Shown one piece after another: positions 33,344-45,049 of a DNA stretch of 64,000 bases (position 1 is the first letter of the stretch; every line of letters starts with the position of its first letter). Location: NCBI GenBank assembly GCA_001599595.1, contig BCHH01000003.1, positions 2,540,263 through 2,604,262 of the forward strand. The letters run 5' to 3'. The notes under the pieces are model-generated. The model was not told the DNA's origin and made no database searches. It saw only the letters and a list, made by a program, of their open reading frames with translations. The position numbers were made by a program, and so were the translations under genes. Source of the DNA: Beverwykella pulmonaria. Lineage: Eukaryota; Ascomycota; Dothideomycetes; Pleosporales; Melanommataceae.

Positions 33344-34448
33344 TTAGGTGCCTTGTAAGGTAGAATGTCCCTCATCCATCTTGACACCGACATCTATTCC
33401 AAGCTCTTCATCAAGCTCCATCTCCTCCAACTGCTTGTAATCATGCCCAATGCTTCTTGTCGCCACGAAAGCCGTGCTACCTAGAATCAGCGCCCCTCCC
33501 ACGTACTTCCATGCATCTGGCGAGATGTCAAAGACCAACTTATCCGCCAACATCGCGAACACGATCTGGACGTACACGATGTTCAGTGCCTCGCTCGAAT
33601 CCACGCCCCATGTCAGACTGGCTGTCGACAGCCAATGCATCGCGAAGCTTAAGATACCTAGCACGCAGATAGCAAACCAATGAGTGCTGGTCGAGGGCAG
33701 GCAAAGCGAAGTCCTCTGGACAACGAGCAGGGCGCCGTTCAGAATTGTTGTGATGGTTGCAAAGTACGCAACAGTGACGATAGGATGTACCACTTCTCCC
33801 AGGTGCGAAATCGTGACATATGACACTGCACCACCCAGCACACCCACAAATGCAGCACCAATCGCAAGTGCATGTCCCGCCCTATTACCAATCGAGTGTA
33901 CGCTCCACGGCTGCAGCACGCAAACCACGCCTACGATCGAAATAAAGCCAGCAACTACTTGCACAACAGAAATCCGATGGCTAAGAAGCAGTCCGGAAAG
34001 CAGTACTGCAAGTATCGGCGCAATAAAATTGATAATCGTCGCTTCGGCTAGCGCCAGATCCTGGAGTGAATAGTAGAACCCCCAAATACCAAAAAACCCA
34101 GCGATGCCGCGGAGAAAGAGTAGTGGTATGATTTTAGGTGATTCGAAGTGGAGACTCGGGATGTGGAAGAAATTTATGTACATCCAGGAGAGGAACATTG
34201 TTATCGTCATCATAAATAGTAGGATCTGTTGCTGTTAGTGATTCCGGAAGACTGCGAAAGGATGGTATCGCAGATTGTACCTCAGAGGTCCCTATCACCC
34301 CACGATCATCCGTGCCATGCCCCGTTCTCAGTATCCTTCCTATGGTCGAGAGAATTGTAGAGATGGCCTGTGCAGCCAGCATGAGCATGATGCTGCCATG
34401 TCTCTGGAGAAAATCATTCCAGCGATGCGCAGCCGGTGCAGCAAGCAT
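33344..34448 (-). CDS. EamA/DMT superfamily transporter
   Basis: Two exons (34448-34281 and 34225-33344) with a 55-nt intron give 349 residues. About ten hydrophobic segments are visible, for example IMLMLAAQAISTILSTIG, INFIAPILAVLLSGLLLS, VVAGFISIVGVVCVL, ALAIGAAFVGVLGGAVS and YVGGALILGSTAFVA. The layout is two EamA repeats, as in SLC35G-like members of the drug/metabolite transporter superfamily, and the LAEATIINFIAPILAV stretch is characteristic. The acidic tail (KQLEEMELDEELGIDVG) is cytosolic in such proteins. It should reside in plasma or endomembranes; the substrate cannot be told from sequence. Confidence 0.88.
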
Positions 34449-35481
34449 CTCTACCAGGTCGTAAATCTTATCGTCGGATTTTTGGCACTGCGGGGATCAG
34501 CGACATAATATATCGAGGTGCCGTTTTCGCGCTAGTCTCGGGGTAGCAAGAGGTGAGACCGCAGGCGTTAGACGTGTGTCGCAGGCCAATAGAAAGTCGT
34601 GGGAGTATTGGATCCATCTGGCGAAAGTTTGAGGGCCAGATTGGCTGCGGCTTACTGTGGTACGGCGATATTATACGAAATGCGAGGAGCGAACAGCATT
34701 GTAAAGATTTGGGTTTAAGTGTGCCTATTGTCGACTAAATTGAAACTAGCGTTTTCTGTCACATGACATGATCCAAAGCGCCTCCTTTATTTAGGGTTAT
34801 CAAGTCGTTGTCGAAGCCAATCGACGTGCGAGCTGCTCATACTTTGTGGATTTTCGCTGTTAAGCGAGTGTTACTCTGATCTTGCATCAAGATAGAAGCC
34901 ATTGTTAGAGAACGTTCAAAACTATACCGATGACCTGCTGGAAGCGGACAAGTGAGAATTTTGCGAACAAGATATTTTCGCAAAAAATTCACACGGCTCT
35001 GGAGACCTATTTGACCCTGCCTATACTTAACCTCCTTTTCAACTTCCTGTCCGTTCTCCTCTTCATCCCAAGTCACATCATGGTCCTCTATTTCACCAAT
35101 TCATCAATCCATTTTTGCCATTGACAATAGACTGGTGGCTCTGCCATCAAAGATGCAGAGCCACGGGCGAGCGAGAGGGTTCAAGACTTGGCCAAAGAAG
35201 GTTCTCATGGATTTGGTGTTTCATTGAGAGACCCATTCGTTTAGTAAAGACTCAATTCGTTATCATCTGACCATCTATACGATGTTCTAAATTGGTGCTC
35301 AAAGTCCTACCTAATGCCATACATGATACAGGAGAAGTGCATAATATGTTGGTTGAATCAAATGGGGCCGAAAACAATCGGTCATTGGTAATGTATCTAA
35401 TTTTCAGTAAACGGTTCTGGAATAAGCTGACCCACGCGGGCTACTTCTGACAAAAGGCGATATTTTCTCCGCTCCCATCCA
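34449..35481. other. Intergenic stretch
   Basis: The left end is the transporter promoter. I see only short random frames. Confidence 0.5.
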
Positions 35482-36177
35482 TCAATTTGCCATCGCCCAG
35501 TCGGCAGCCGCTATTGCGTGAATCTTCGTCGTGTCAAAGACTGGTAGCTGACTCTCAGCTTCATCAATTAAGAGCCCGATCTCGGTGCATCCAAGAATAA
35601 GGCATTCCGCGCCTTCTTTTGCGAGGCCTGCGATGACCTTTTGGTAGGTTTTCCGTGAGGTTTCGTTAATAATTCCGTTGCAGAGCTCGGTGTATATAAC
35701 ATCGTGTACAGCTGAGCGGGCCTCCTCCTCTGGAACGATAACACGTAACCCAAATTTCTCGGTCAGGCGGGATATGTAGAAGCTTTTCTCCATCGTAAAA
35801 CGGGTACCTAAGAGACCAACAGTTTTATACCCAGCCTTTAGGATCCGCTCGGCTGTGGGGTCGGAGATGTGGATTAGTGGGAGTTGCGAAGCTCTCTCAA
35901 TTCCGTGAGACACAAAGTGCATGGTGTTGGTGCACAGTACGATGCCCTCTGCGCCAGCAAGCTTTAGCTTGGCGGTCGCTTCGTTCAAAAGGAGGCCAGC
36001 CTCGTCCCATTTGCCGGCATGCTGGAGCTTTTCAATCTGCGCAAAGTCGAAGGAGAATACGACGCAGGGAGCAGAGTGCAGGCCGCCCTTGATTTCGCGA
36101 ACGCGACGGTTGATCTCCTGATAGTAGGTGACGGTGGACTCCCAGCTCATGCCTCCAAGTAAGCCTAATATCTTCAT
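35482..36177 (-). CDS. Aspartate/glutamate racemase family protein
   Basis: This intronless gene encodes 231 residues, the full length of the family. It has the opening KILGLLGGMSWESTVTYY, the first catalytic motif VLCTNTMH with Cys82, KTVGLLGTRFTM, and the second motif LILGCTEIGLL with Cys197. The two cysteines are the acid/base pair of PLP-independent aspartate racemases of the YgeA/RacX type. The expected activity is interconversion of L- and D-amino acids in the cytosol. No signal peptide is present. The closest family members I know of are bacterial, and the absence of introns in a region rich in them fits bacterial ancestry, though this is inference. Confidence 0.88.
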   Translation of the reverse strand: MKILGLLGGMSWESTVTYYQEINRRVREIKGGLHSAPCVVFSFDFAQIEKLQHAGKWDEAGLLLNEATAKLKLAGAEGIVLCTNTMHFVSHGIERASQLPLIHISDPTAERILKAGYKTVGLLGTRFTMEKSFYISRLTEKFGLRVIVPEEEARSAVHDVIYTELCNGIINETSRKTYQKVIAGLAKEGAECLILGCTEIGLLIDEAESQLPVFDTTKIHAIAAADWAMAN

Positions 36178-37083
36178 GGTAGAAAGGGGTTGCTGAAGGT
36201 GGCTCCAGTTCGTGAATCTCTTTATTGGGATGGCGTATGGAGGTATTGAAGTGGTGGAAGTCAGAGAATGGTATTTACGTCAGCACGATCAAAAAATTGG
36301 CAGTCTTTAGTAATCGATGCTATGCCCCAAGATGCTAGTAACGTACAGAAGCCCACAAGCGAAAAGTTCGGAATCCCTTGGCACTATATAATATCGTGTG
36401 ATATACATATATGACAGACTGATTAGTCAGTCGCATATCCACGTGACGGTATGGTGTCCTGGGCTTACACATCCTCTCTGGGATTTAATGTTTGGTGATA
36501 CGCTAACGATGGAGCCTTGATTATGGCGAAAGAATGGTGTACTCAGTACATAGCTAGGATGCAGCACCTGCAGACACCGGTGCGGGATTACAAACTAAGC
36601 GATTGCAATATTAGATTGATGAGAAAATTGAAAGAATTTTCCTGTAAACAAGGTCTTGCATGAATCGATATGCTTCAGAGATATAACAGGGACAACGAAA
36701 TCACATATTTGATGCGCTTTTAGAGTCACAGAGATTTAAAACAGGCACACACGACCACACGTATACACGTGATATGCGTGACAGAGCTGAATAACAGATA
36801 TGACTACCCAGCGGGATTAAATTGCATAGTTATTCATACTAATAACGTAGGCAACACCTAAATTACTTTCCGATCATCCAAAACTTCTGGAATAATTCTC
36901 AAAAGGGATGCTGCAACGTTGAGTCATACCTCTGACTCCTCCGCCATTGCGAACCCACTCAAATCAATTCTTCCGTACCACCACCTCTCTCCTTCATTTC
37001 AGAACAACTCAGTAGATCCCATATAGGATCATTCTCGAAAATACACAGAAATAGGACCCATCGCATCATCTAACAACGCAAGG
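36178..37083. other. Intergenic stretch with dispersed repeat
   Basis: The 71-bp repeat copy 2 lies at 36399-36469. The rest is AT-rich without a recognised gene. The last 150 bp have CT-rich tracts as expected upstream of a fungal start codon. Confidence 0.5.
36399..36469 (+). repeat. 71-bp dispersed repeat, copy 2
   Basis: It matches 14015-14085 in the same orientation with five substitutions and no gaps. It contains two small inverted repeats, ACTGA/TCAGT around TTAG, and (in copy 1) GTGG/CCAC around CATAT, followed by a CACGTGAC motif. Confidence 0.8.
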
Positions 37084-37704
37084 ATGCCACAACCCCACCC
37101 CACAATCTCCACCTCCCGCCTCCTTCTCTACCCCTTCAACCCGGATCAAGACACCCACTGCGACTTCCTCGTCCACATTTACAACACCCCCGAAATCCAA
37201 CACGCTAACGCCGACGTTCTAACCTCAATTCCTGACCGGACCTCCGCGCGCAAAATCCTCAAAGAAGCGCATGTAAACCAAGTCCTCACTGGTTTTGGGA
37301 AATTCATCATTGCTCTCCGTCCCGCTTCATCCGCTGAAGAAAAGCTTGTGAAGAATGGAGACGAAGTATTTATAGGCACAGTAGGACTCAAACTCCGCGG
37401 TACACCTGGTTCTCCCACAGCGCCAGACATAGGCTTCTCCCTCCTGCGGCCATTTTGGGGGAAGGGCTATGCGACCGAGGCTGCACAAGCCCTCCTTGCT
37501 TTCTACGAAAAGGAGCGAGGTGTGACAGATATCCTGGGGTACTGTCATCCGCAGAACGAGAATTCAATGAGGATGTTTCGCAGGTTAGGGTTTGAGAATC
37601 GTGGAGTGAGGGGCGTGAAGGGATTGGTGGACGATGGGAGAATTTTGGATGCGTTGGTGTGGGCAAGAGATGGGATGGGTGCGCTTGGAGAGTATGGAAT
37701 TTAG
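37084..37704 (+). CDS. GNAT family N-acetyltransferase (RimJ-like)
   Basis: This intronless gene encodes 206 residues. It shows the GNAT acetyltransferase_3 layout: ISTSRLLLYPF at the start, FIGTVGLKLRG (strand 4), DIGFSLLRPFWGKGYATEAA (acetyl-CoA binding motif A, Q/RxxGxG-like as WGKGYA) and GYCHPQNENSMRMFRRLGFE (motif B). Proteins of this type transfer acetyl groups to small molecules or protein N-termini. The specific acceptor cannot be inferred. It is complete and lacks targeting signals. Confidence 0.87.
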   Translation: MPQPHPTISTSRLLLYPFNPDQDTHCDFLVHIYNTPEIQHANADVLTSIPDRTSARKILKEAHVNQVLTGFGKFIIALRPASSAEEKLVKNGDEVFIGTVGLKLRGTPGSPTAPDIGFSLLRPFWGKGYATEAAQALLAFYEKERGVTDILGYCHPQNENSMRMFRRLGFENRGVRGVKGLVDDGRILDALVWARDGMGALGEYGI

Positions 37705-39149
37705 GGAGCGAGTGAGTAGAGGTTTGCGAGTGCGATGTTTGAATTAAGGCCCATGCTTCCTTTGATAATACTGACGTACAAAACGTTAGCTTCCAACCAC
37801 TGTTCCTCAACTACCCTCGATAGAATTAATTCAAAACGAAGGCAGAATATCCCTAGCTATCTTAGCCATTGGTGAACATTAATTTTAAAGCGAGTGACAT
37901 GCTGCAGCAACATACAATATCCCTAGACTGACACTTTAATATGTGAGGGTAACTGCTGGGAGTATATAGAACGTGGTGATCACGAGGTGATCACGTGAGG
38001 CATTAGTCATGATTGGCGGCAGAGGGATGGGACGATTCCCTCAGCCGCACCTCACATAGAGAGACACAATGAATTATTACCTCGTTTGAGAACCCCCATT
38101 GCAATTGCAATAGCCTTGTGATGCCAAACACTGGCAGAGGAAATAGTGAATAAAATAGTCAGAATAGGCTCGATTCATAGATGGCAAGAGACAAGACGAA
38201 TCCTTGAGGATACTCAGGGGATTCCGGGAGACTATGTATGTGATGTGTCACATGATGTGACGAGTAAGCATATGGCTCGAGAGGCTTCTAATGGGCATAA
38301 GTAGGAGGCCCTTCGGTAAATAGAAGTATCCTTCATACTTCCCCCCACATTTTGGAGGTCTGTTCTACATTTTAGTCTATTTAATAAGTTAAGTTATATA
38401 CCTGATACAATAGTATCGCAAACCTTGTGAGAACAGCGAACAGTAGTTGGTTCTCAACCGGTACCGGGAAAGTGGCAGATCTGCAGATGGGGCACATTTC
38501 GACTGTTAAAACATGAGAGCTTTGAGTGGGAGAGGACATAATAATATTGCTTGAGGTGCCAACATAGAACCAGGCTGGTGCTATATACTCGGACATCTGC
38601 CCAGCCATCTTGGTCACGTGCCTATCATGTGCCTGTCACGAGGATGTCACGTGTCCCAGTCTCGGCTAGCCAGCTGCCTTTCAACATCGACCACCCTCCA
38701 ACAACAGCATGAAACCGAAAAGGCCAGGAATATCAATGCAGCATGCTCTGATTTGTTGTCGATGTCTCACTGCTGCCTTCACGGCTGCCTTCAAGTGTGC
38801 GAATTGATATCAGCCTTGTGCTTTGGAGAAGGCGGCCCGCAAACGCCACATTGCGAACTATTGGCCCTTGAACATCCAATCGTTCGAATCTCATTCTACG
38901 ATCAAGGGCAAGCGAAGAAACCCCCAATAACAATAACGATGGCTATCTACATAGCCCATCGTCCTGCATTTGTAGCAGGGGCTGTGCGGGGGTTCACAAA
39001 CATGCTGACAAGAGAGCTGCATCGAAGCGCCGCGACTTTGCTTCCTTGTTACAAATAGTGGCTGCCTAGACCCCCCAGCCTCCCAATTAATTCCTTCGCT
39101 CGCTTCAAATGGTCGACAGAGTAGCTAATTGTACGTAATAGCTTTCCAT
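37705..39149. other. AT-rich intergenic stretch
   Basis: No gene is supported. TCACGTGA at 37991-37998 and further CACGTG motifs near 38613 and 38648 are the only regular signals. GATGTGTCACATGATGTGAC near 38236 is a near-palindromic run. Confidence 0.45.
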
Positions 39150-42100
39150 ATGGAGCCCTTCTCCGCGCTTGCAGTCGCTGCTGCGTGTATACAGTTCATA
39201 GACTTTACAGGGAAAGTCGTCACGCGAGGCGTTGCAGTCTTTAACAAATCAAATTCCACCTCTAAGAAAGACGAGCTTGCTCTTGTCGCCGATCACTTAC
39301 GGAAACTAAACGCGAACCTGGGTAGGCCAGATCAAGTCAACGATATCCAGGATGGCATCTTCAATGTCAGGGATGCCTGTAACAAAATCGAATTAGATCT
39401 CACGAGTCTGCTTGACCAACTCAAGAGCAGCCACAAAGTGAGCCTTAACCCAACAGCCCACAGTACTTCTCGGAGATGGGCTAGTGTCCGGCATGCGTTG
39501 CTGAGCCACTGGGGAGATGAAGAGACTCAAGGACTTGAACGGAAACTGGACACTCTGCGGCAGGAGTTGATTCTCAATATCTTAATTGAGCTCAGGTAGG
39601 TTCCTTCCTCTCTCGAACCCTTACGCCTTCTCACCAGGAAACAGGGAAACACAAGATGCTCAAATCAAATCACCCCCAAGTAGTCCAGAAGAGCAACCAA
39701 CGAAACGCAAGATCGAAAGACCGGTTGGACAATACTTCCTACAACAGGTTGACGAAAAGGATCGCTGGCAAAAGGACCTTGTGGGGGCTATTATGAATGG
39801 CGATTCCTCTCTCTTTGTACCCGCCGAGCCTTCTATCAATTCACAGGCTGTTGCATACTTTCTCGACAGTCTAATGTACGATGAAATGTATGTTCGACAT
39901 GGCCAAATTTCAGATGCCTTTTACGAAACCTTCAAATGGCTATTCGAGGAAGGGCCACAACCACGATCTTGGACAGACTTTAAAGTATGGCTGTGCAGTG
40001 ACGACATACCCAGGACATATTGGATATCTGCAAAACCCGGTTCTGGAAAATCTACACTCATGAAGTACATTGCCTCACACAAGCAGACCCAGCACGAACT
40101 TCGAAGATGGGCTGGGGAAACACCCTTGGTCCAGGCGTCATTTTATTTCTGGTCTGGAGGCTCTGAGGTCTATAAGTCCAGAAAGAGTCTCTTGAAAGCA
40201 CTCCTGATCCAGATCTTCAGAAGCCGGACGGAACTAATCGCGAGGTATTGCCCTAGACGCGCGGAGATCCATCGACTTTTTGGACCCTTTCCCATATCGT
40301 GGGAGTTGGGAGAGCTTGAAGATGTGATGCAAAAGCTCGTTCAAGATAAGAGTACCCAATTCTTCTTTCTCATAGACGGCCTAGACGAGTGCATTGACGA
40401 CCATGAGGAGCTAGTTACGTCTCTACAGAAACTTGCAAGCCATAACAACGTCAAAATTTGTCTCTCAAGCCGTCCCTGGCCTGACTTCGAGGATGCCTTC
40501 AGAGATGGTCCTCATCTAATGCTCCATGAACTCACCGAGCCGGACATTAAGCACTACGTACAATCCAAGCTCGATCGGAGCAGCGGCTTTGCTGAGTTAA
40601 AAATGAGAGATAGCAGCTTCGCTAGCAGGCTGGTGGATGAAATCACGAAGAAGTCTCAGGGTGTCTTTATCTGGGTGGAATTCGTCGTACGAGCTATTTT
40701 GAGTGATCTCAAGAACAGAAAGCGCATTGAAATATTAGAAAGCAGACTTCAGGAGCTACCCGAGGAACTTGAGGATCTATTTCAGACACTGATCGACATG
40801 GTGGAAGACGACCTGAAGGAGGACGCGTACGAGCTCTTCGAACTTATTCGTGCAGCACATGCTCCAGTAACGCTGCTCACGCTTTCTTTCGCGCATGAAG
40901 AAGGAAAATCGCCAGGAGGAGGAAAATCATCATCAGTCACCAAATTCCTAAGGGAGCCGCTTCACCTCCAAGAGAAAGAGGGCCGTTGCAGAATTATGAA
41001 AGGGAGATTGATGAGCCATTGCAAAGGATTACTGGAGGTAGTAGCTAGCTCAGGAACAGTCGCCACAGATGACGGGAACGACCCAATCATTGAACCCGAT
41101 AACCTGATAAATAAGACGCCAAATATTTGTGAAGAGGATGAGCTGGTGGTGCGCGTAGAAACGCTGGCCACATGTACAGTTCACTACATGCATCGAACTG
41201 TCAAAGACTTCCTCAACAAGCCTAACATCTGGAAGGCATTCAACAGCGTCATCGCTTCAAGCTGTTTCGACCCATACGCTGCACTTTGTAGGGCTTCGAT
41301 AATTCATTTCAAGACCTTCGACGTAAGTGGTATGAGGACAAAGATTTTTTGGGTCGCTGTTACGGATTCGCTCCACTATGCTGCATTGAGCGATATTGAA
41401 TCCCAGAATGCCCTCGTCACCGAACTCGATGAGCTTGATAAAGTGGCCGATGAAATAGCACGCATGCCTTGGCCCAAGGAACCATCAGGAAACGTCATCA
41501 AGCAGCATATTGGTATTCCCCACCCAACGCAAAAGGTGCCCCAAAAGGTTCAAAGCCAGCTCGAAGCAAGTTCGCATTGGTCCGCTGCGCAAGCCAAAGG
41601 AGGAAGTAAACATTCTTTCCTTTGCCTAGCGGCTCAGTATGCACTTTGCTCCTATATCAAGGAAAAAATCGAACAAGGGACCCCAATCGAACAATCACCT
41701 GAGTCGCGCTCCCTTCTCGATTGCGTGATCCGAGACTATGAGAGGGTTAGCGACCAGAAACCGCCGCCGATTGACTATCCTCACAGGATTCGGATGATTG
41801 AACTCCTCCTAGAGTATGGCGACGACCCCCACCGAACAGATGCGTATCGAGGGACGCCCTGGATGTATCTTGAAAGCCAGATCAAGCAAGCTTCTAACCA
41901 ACAATCTCCCCGAATACACGAACGTCGAAATTCCAGGGTTTGGTTGTCTCGTCGTTTGCAACCGACTGAACCACCAAAGCACAAAATGGATTCTGGAAAG
42001 ATTGATTTCTGGTTAAGTGCTGCCGAGTTATTTGTAAAATATAAGCCGAATTGTTGGGGTGTTGATATTAAGGGGGTTACAGGGGGCGTTTTGAAAGAGT

Positions 42101-42249
42101 TTGATGAAGAACGAGCGGTGGCCCTAGAAAAAGCTATGAAGAGAACGAGGAGAAGCTTGTCACAGATTTGGAGCGGGTTTGAATGGAGGAGAAGCGGGGC
42201 CTTGAAGGGGGGTATGAATAGGCCACCCACTATGAGTATCAAGATCTGA
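39150..42249 (+). CDS. NACHT-domain NLR-like receptor
   Basis: Two exons (39150-39595 and 39645-42249) with a 49-nt intron give 1016 residues. The start at 39150 precedes FSALAVAAACIQFIDFTGKV, the N-terminal helical segment common in fungal NACHT proteins. The NACHT core follows: Walker A KPGSGKST (about 280-286), FFLIDGLDEC Walker B (Asp near 393), and KICLSSRPWPDFEDAF sensor. The downstream block SQGVFIWVEFVVRAILSDL and a winged/helical part ending HRTVKDFLNKP match the DUF7791-type region found after fungal NACHT domains. Fungal NLRs act in non-self recognition and heterokaryon incompatibility. No ankyrin, WD40 or TPR array is evident at the C-terminus, where such sensors normally sit; instead about 350 residues of unknown type follow. 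Confidence 0.9.
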
Positions 42250-43206
42250 GGGCGGACGCAGCCACTTGGTGCCATCACTTCAGACGAATATGGATAATAA
42301 ATGGCGGACGCGAGAATGCTTAGAGCGCGTATCTTTCTGCTCTTATGATCTAACACAGACCCTGACGCCTTAAAGCTGTCCCCTAGGCGAGGATAGAAGT
42401 TCCAGTTTGTGGTGAAGCAAGGTTTACTCATACTGCGCCAAGTTATACAATAATTTAGGGCACACTGTGAGATACTGTAGTCAACTCTACAAACTTCCCG
42501 GGCTGTGCAGTAGATTGCAGCTTTGCCTCAATTGCAGGTCGGCAAGTTTTCTCACGTTAGGCTCATTACCTTCACGTCGTCTATTCCTACCCAGGTACGG
42601 CATTGGATCATACGCAAAATTCGTATCCACTCATCCAATTTACGTCTTGGATAATGTAACCAAAAAGACGTCTGAATTATAAATTTCTAGAATAGACATG
42701 TATGTATACTGCTTAGAGATAACAATATTCATTCTTAGTAGCAGGTGTTTTGTCTTTAGGCTCATTATTTTCCGATTTTCCGGATTCCACTTCCACTTCC
42801 ATTTCCAATGCGTAGATGCACAACCATCTTACCAAACCAGGCAATTGGCTATAGCTATTCAATACAAATAGAGCGCTTCCAGCGGATGTGATTTTCCTAG
42901 TCGCCTAAAGAAAGCTCTACATGATCCATACCGCAGATTTTGGGGCATTCCCACTCCTGCGGCGCTAGCTTCCCCCGCACTCTATTACTCAGCCGCTGAT
43001 GCTAGTACCTTAGTTACCTATGAGTAAAAGAGGGGTATGATTGGAAGCTCAATTGGTGAGAAGTATAAGGAAGCGGATCTCGGCTGAAAATATCGCTAGG
43101 TACCTTCGACGCTCGAGCAACATTAATAGTGCCCTGTTGCAGTCTTTCTTAAATCGTTAAATTGCCAAGACTTACCACCTTTGATATACTCTCGCGCGAA
43201 CTCACA
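42250..43206. other. Intergenic stretch with dispersed repeat
   Basis: The 60-bp repeat copy 2 lies at 42654-42715. The right end should hold the P450 promoter. No other gene is evident. Confidence 0.5.
42654..42715 (+). repeat. About 60-bp dispersed repeat, copy 2
   Basis: This copy matches 17268-17327 from ATGTAACCAAAAAGACGTCT to GTATAC-GCTTA, with a short insertion (ATGTATG versus TTATG) near its end. Flanks are unrelated. Confidence 0.8.
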
Positions 43207-45049
43207 ATGAAATTCTTTGCCCTCAATGCCGAAGGTGTTTTTCAACTGCTGGTGACTACAGGTGCAGTTGTACGTGACATTACGCTTGAGCGACTTAAAT
43301 CTCTGACAGGAACCAGTGGGTCGGATACCTGATCATTCTGATCATATACCGTCTGTTCTTTCATCCTCTTGCTAAGTTTCCTGGGCCACTAGTCAACAAG
43401 GTTTCTCCTATTCCAGCCGGCCTATCACTACTCCGTGGACGATTCGCTTTCGACAACAAGCTCACGCACGAGAAATATGGTATTACTGCCTCAGGAAAAT
43501 ACCGAGGGCTTGCTAATATAGTCAGGTTCGGTCTTTCGGCTAGGACCAAACGAACTCACCTACAATTCTGCGCAAGCTTATCAAGACATATATGGCTTCC
43601 GGCCTGGGCGTCAGAACATGCTGAAATCACCTATCCACACAGGTCCTGTTCAGGTTGGTACGACTACGACCGTCCAATATGCGGTCGAAGATAGTGAACA
43701 TGGTCGCCAGAGGCGAGCGCTGAGCCACTCTTTCTCCACGCAAGCCCTCAACGAGCAGGAGTCCATTGTTCAAGAATACATGACAAAGTTTGTGTCCAAC
43801 TTCCGGAGAATGGCGAAGGAGGGGAACGAGTTCAACATCGGAGACTGGTTCTGTTACTTCACATTTGACACAATGGGAGATCTAAGCTTTGGCGAGAGCT
43901 TTGGATGCTTAGAACACGGCAAGCTTCTTCGTTGAATTCTTCTCCAAAGTAGGCTGACAAAGTGCCTAGGCGAGTATCAGGAATGGGTCAACTATCTCTT
44001 CCACACCATAAAGGATGGTGCCTTGATCCAAGCGACAAGACGTATTGCAGGGACCGGTACCTGGCTACAGAGGTTCCTCCAGAATAGGTTCCAAGGAATG
44101 GGCAACGCACTCCAATATCACTTGGTTCACACACGGGAGAAGGTAGAGCGGTAGGTCTTTCCAGCTTTATCTCTGGCGATGTTTCCTAATTTGCCGAGAC
44201 AGACGGCTTCAAGCAACCAATGTTGAACACAGAGACTTCATTTGGTACATTCTCAAACAAGCAGAAAAGTTCGACATGAAGCATGACGAGATCATTGCCA
44301 ACTCTGGCCTTTTTATGTACAGCAACCCCTGTGACAAACTTCAATCGAGGCTGCTAATTATTTTTCAGTATTGCCGGCTCCGAAACCACCGCAACAGCCC
44401 TCTCCGGTCTGATGGCCCGACTCATCTGGAATCCCGAGTGCTATGCCAAGCTCACACATGAAATTCGCTCGACTTTTACAAACGAAGAAGCCATCACATT
44501 TAACGCCGTGCTGAACCTACCTTATCTGAATGCATGTATCGAGGAAGTCCTTCGCGTTCATCCTCCAGTTCCCGCAGGTCCACCTCGTGTGGTACCTCCA
44601 GGTGGTGATTTCATCGATGGATACTGGGTACCGGGTGGTGTTACGGTTTCTGTTGGTGCTTGGGCATCGTCGCATAACCCTCTTCATTTTCGCGACCCAG
44701 ATGCGTTCATTCCAGAGAGATGGATTGATAACATTTATGACTCTGATATCAAGAAAGCTATGCAACCATTCTCGCTGGGGCCTAGGAACTGTATAGGGAA
44801 GAAGTAAGTCGGTCGACTCCTCCTAACTGCCTCTTGTCAACATTTCCTGCCCGATCATTGCTAAAGGCGACTAGCTTGGCTTACATGGAAATGCGCATCC
44901 TTGTTGCCCGCATGCTTTGGAACTTTGACATCACCTCAACGGACGGCGCACCTCTGTGGAACCCAGAAGGCGAGATGAAGCACAAGCAGGCGTTCATGGT
45001 GTGGGAGAAATCCATATTGTCAGTCAAAGTCCACGATCTGAGAGCATAA
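43207..45049 (+). CDS. Cytochrome P450 (P450-A)
   Basis: Seven exons (43207-43269, 43317-43479, 43526-43918, 43970-44150, 44203-44316, 44369-44803, 44875-45049) give 507 residues in one continuous frame. The N-terminus is a membrane anchor (VGYLIILIIYRLFF) followed by HPLAKFPGP. I-helix AGSETT (307-312), ExxR as EVLR (364-367), FIPERWID, and heme motif FSLGPRNCIGKN with Cys446 are all present. It is an ER-bound monooxygenase resembling the isotrichodermin C-15 hydroxylase-like group of fungal P450s; substrate unknown. Intron 3 (43919-43969) uses a GC...AG pair instead of GT...AG. No synthase or transporter gene adjoins it, so a pathway cannot be named. Confidence 0.92.
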
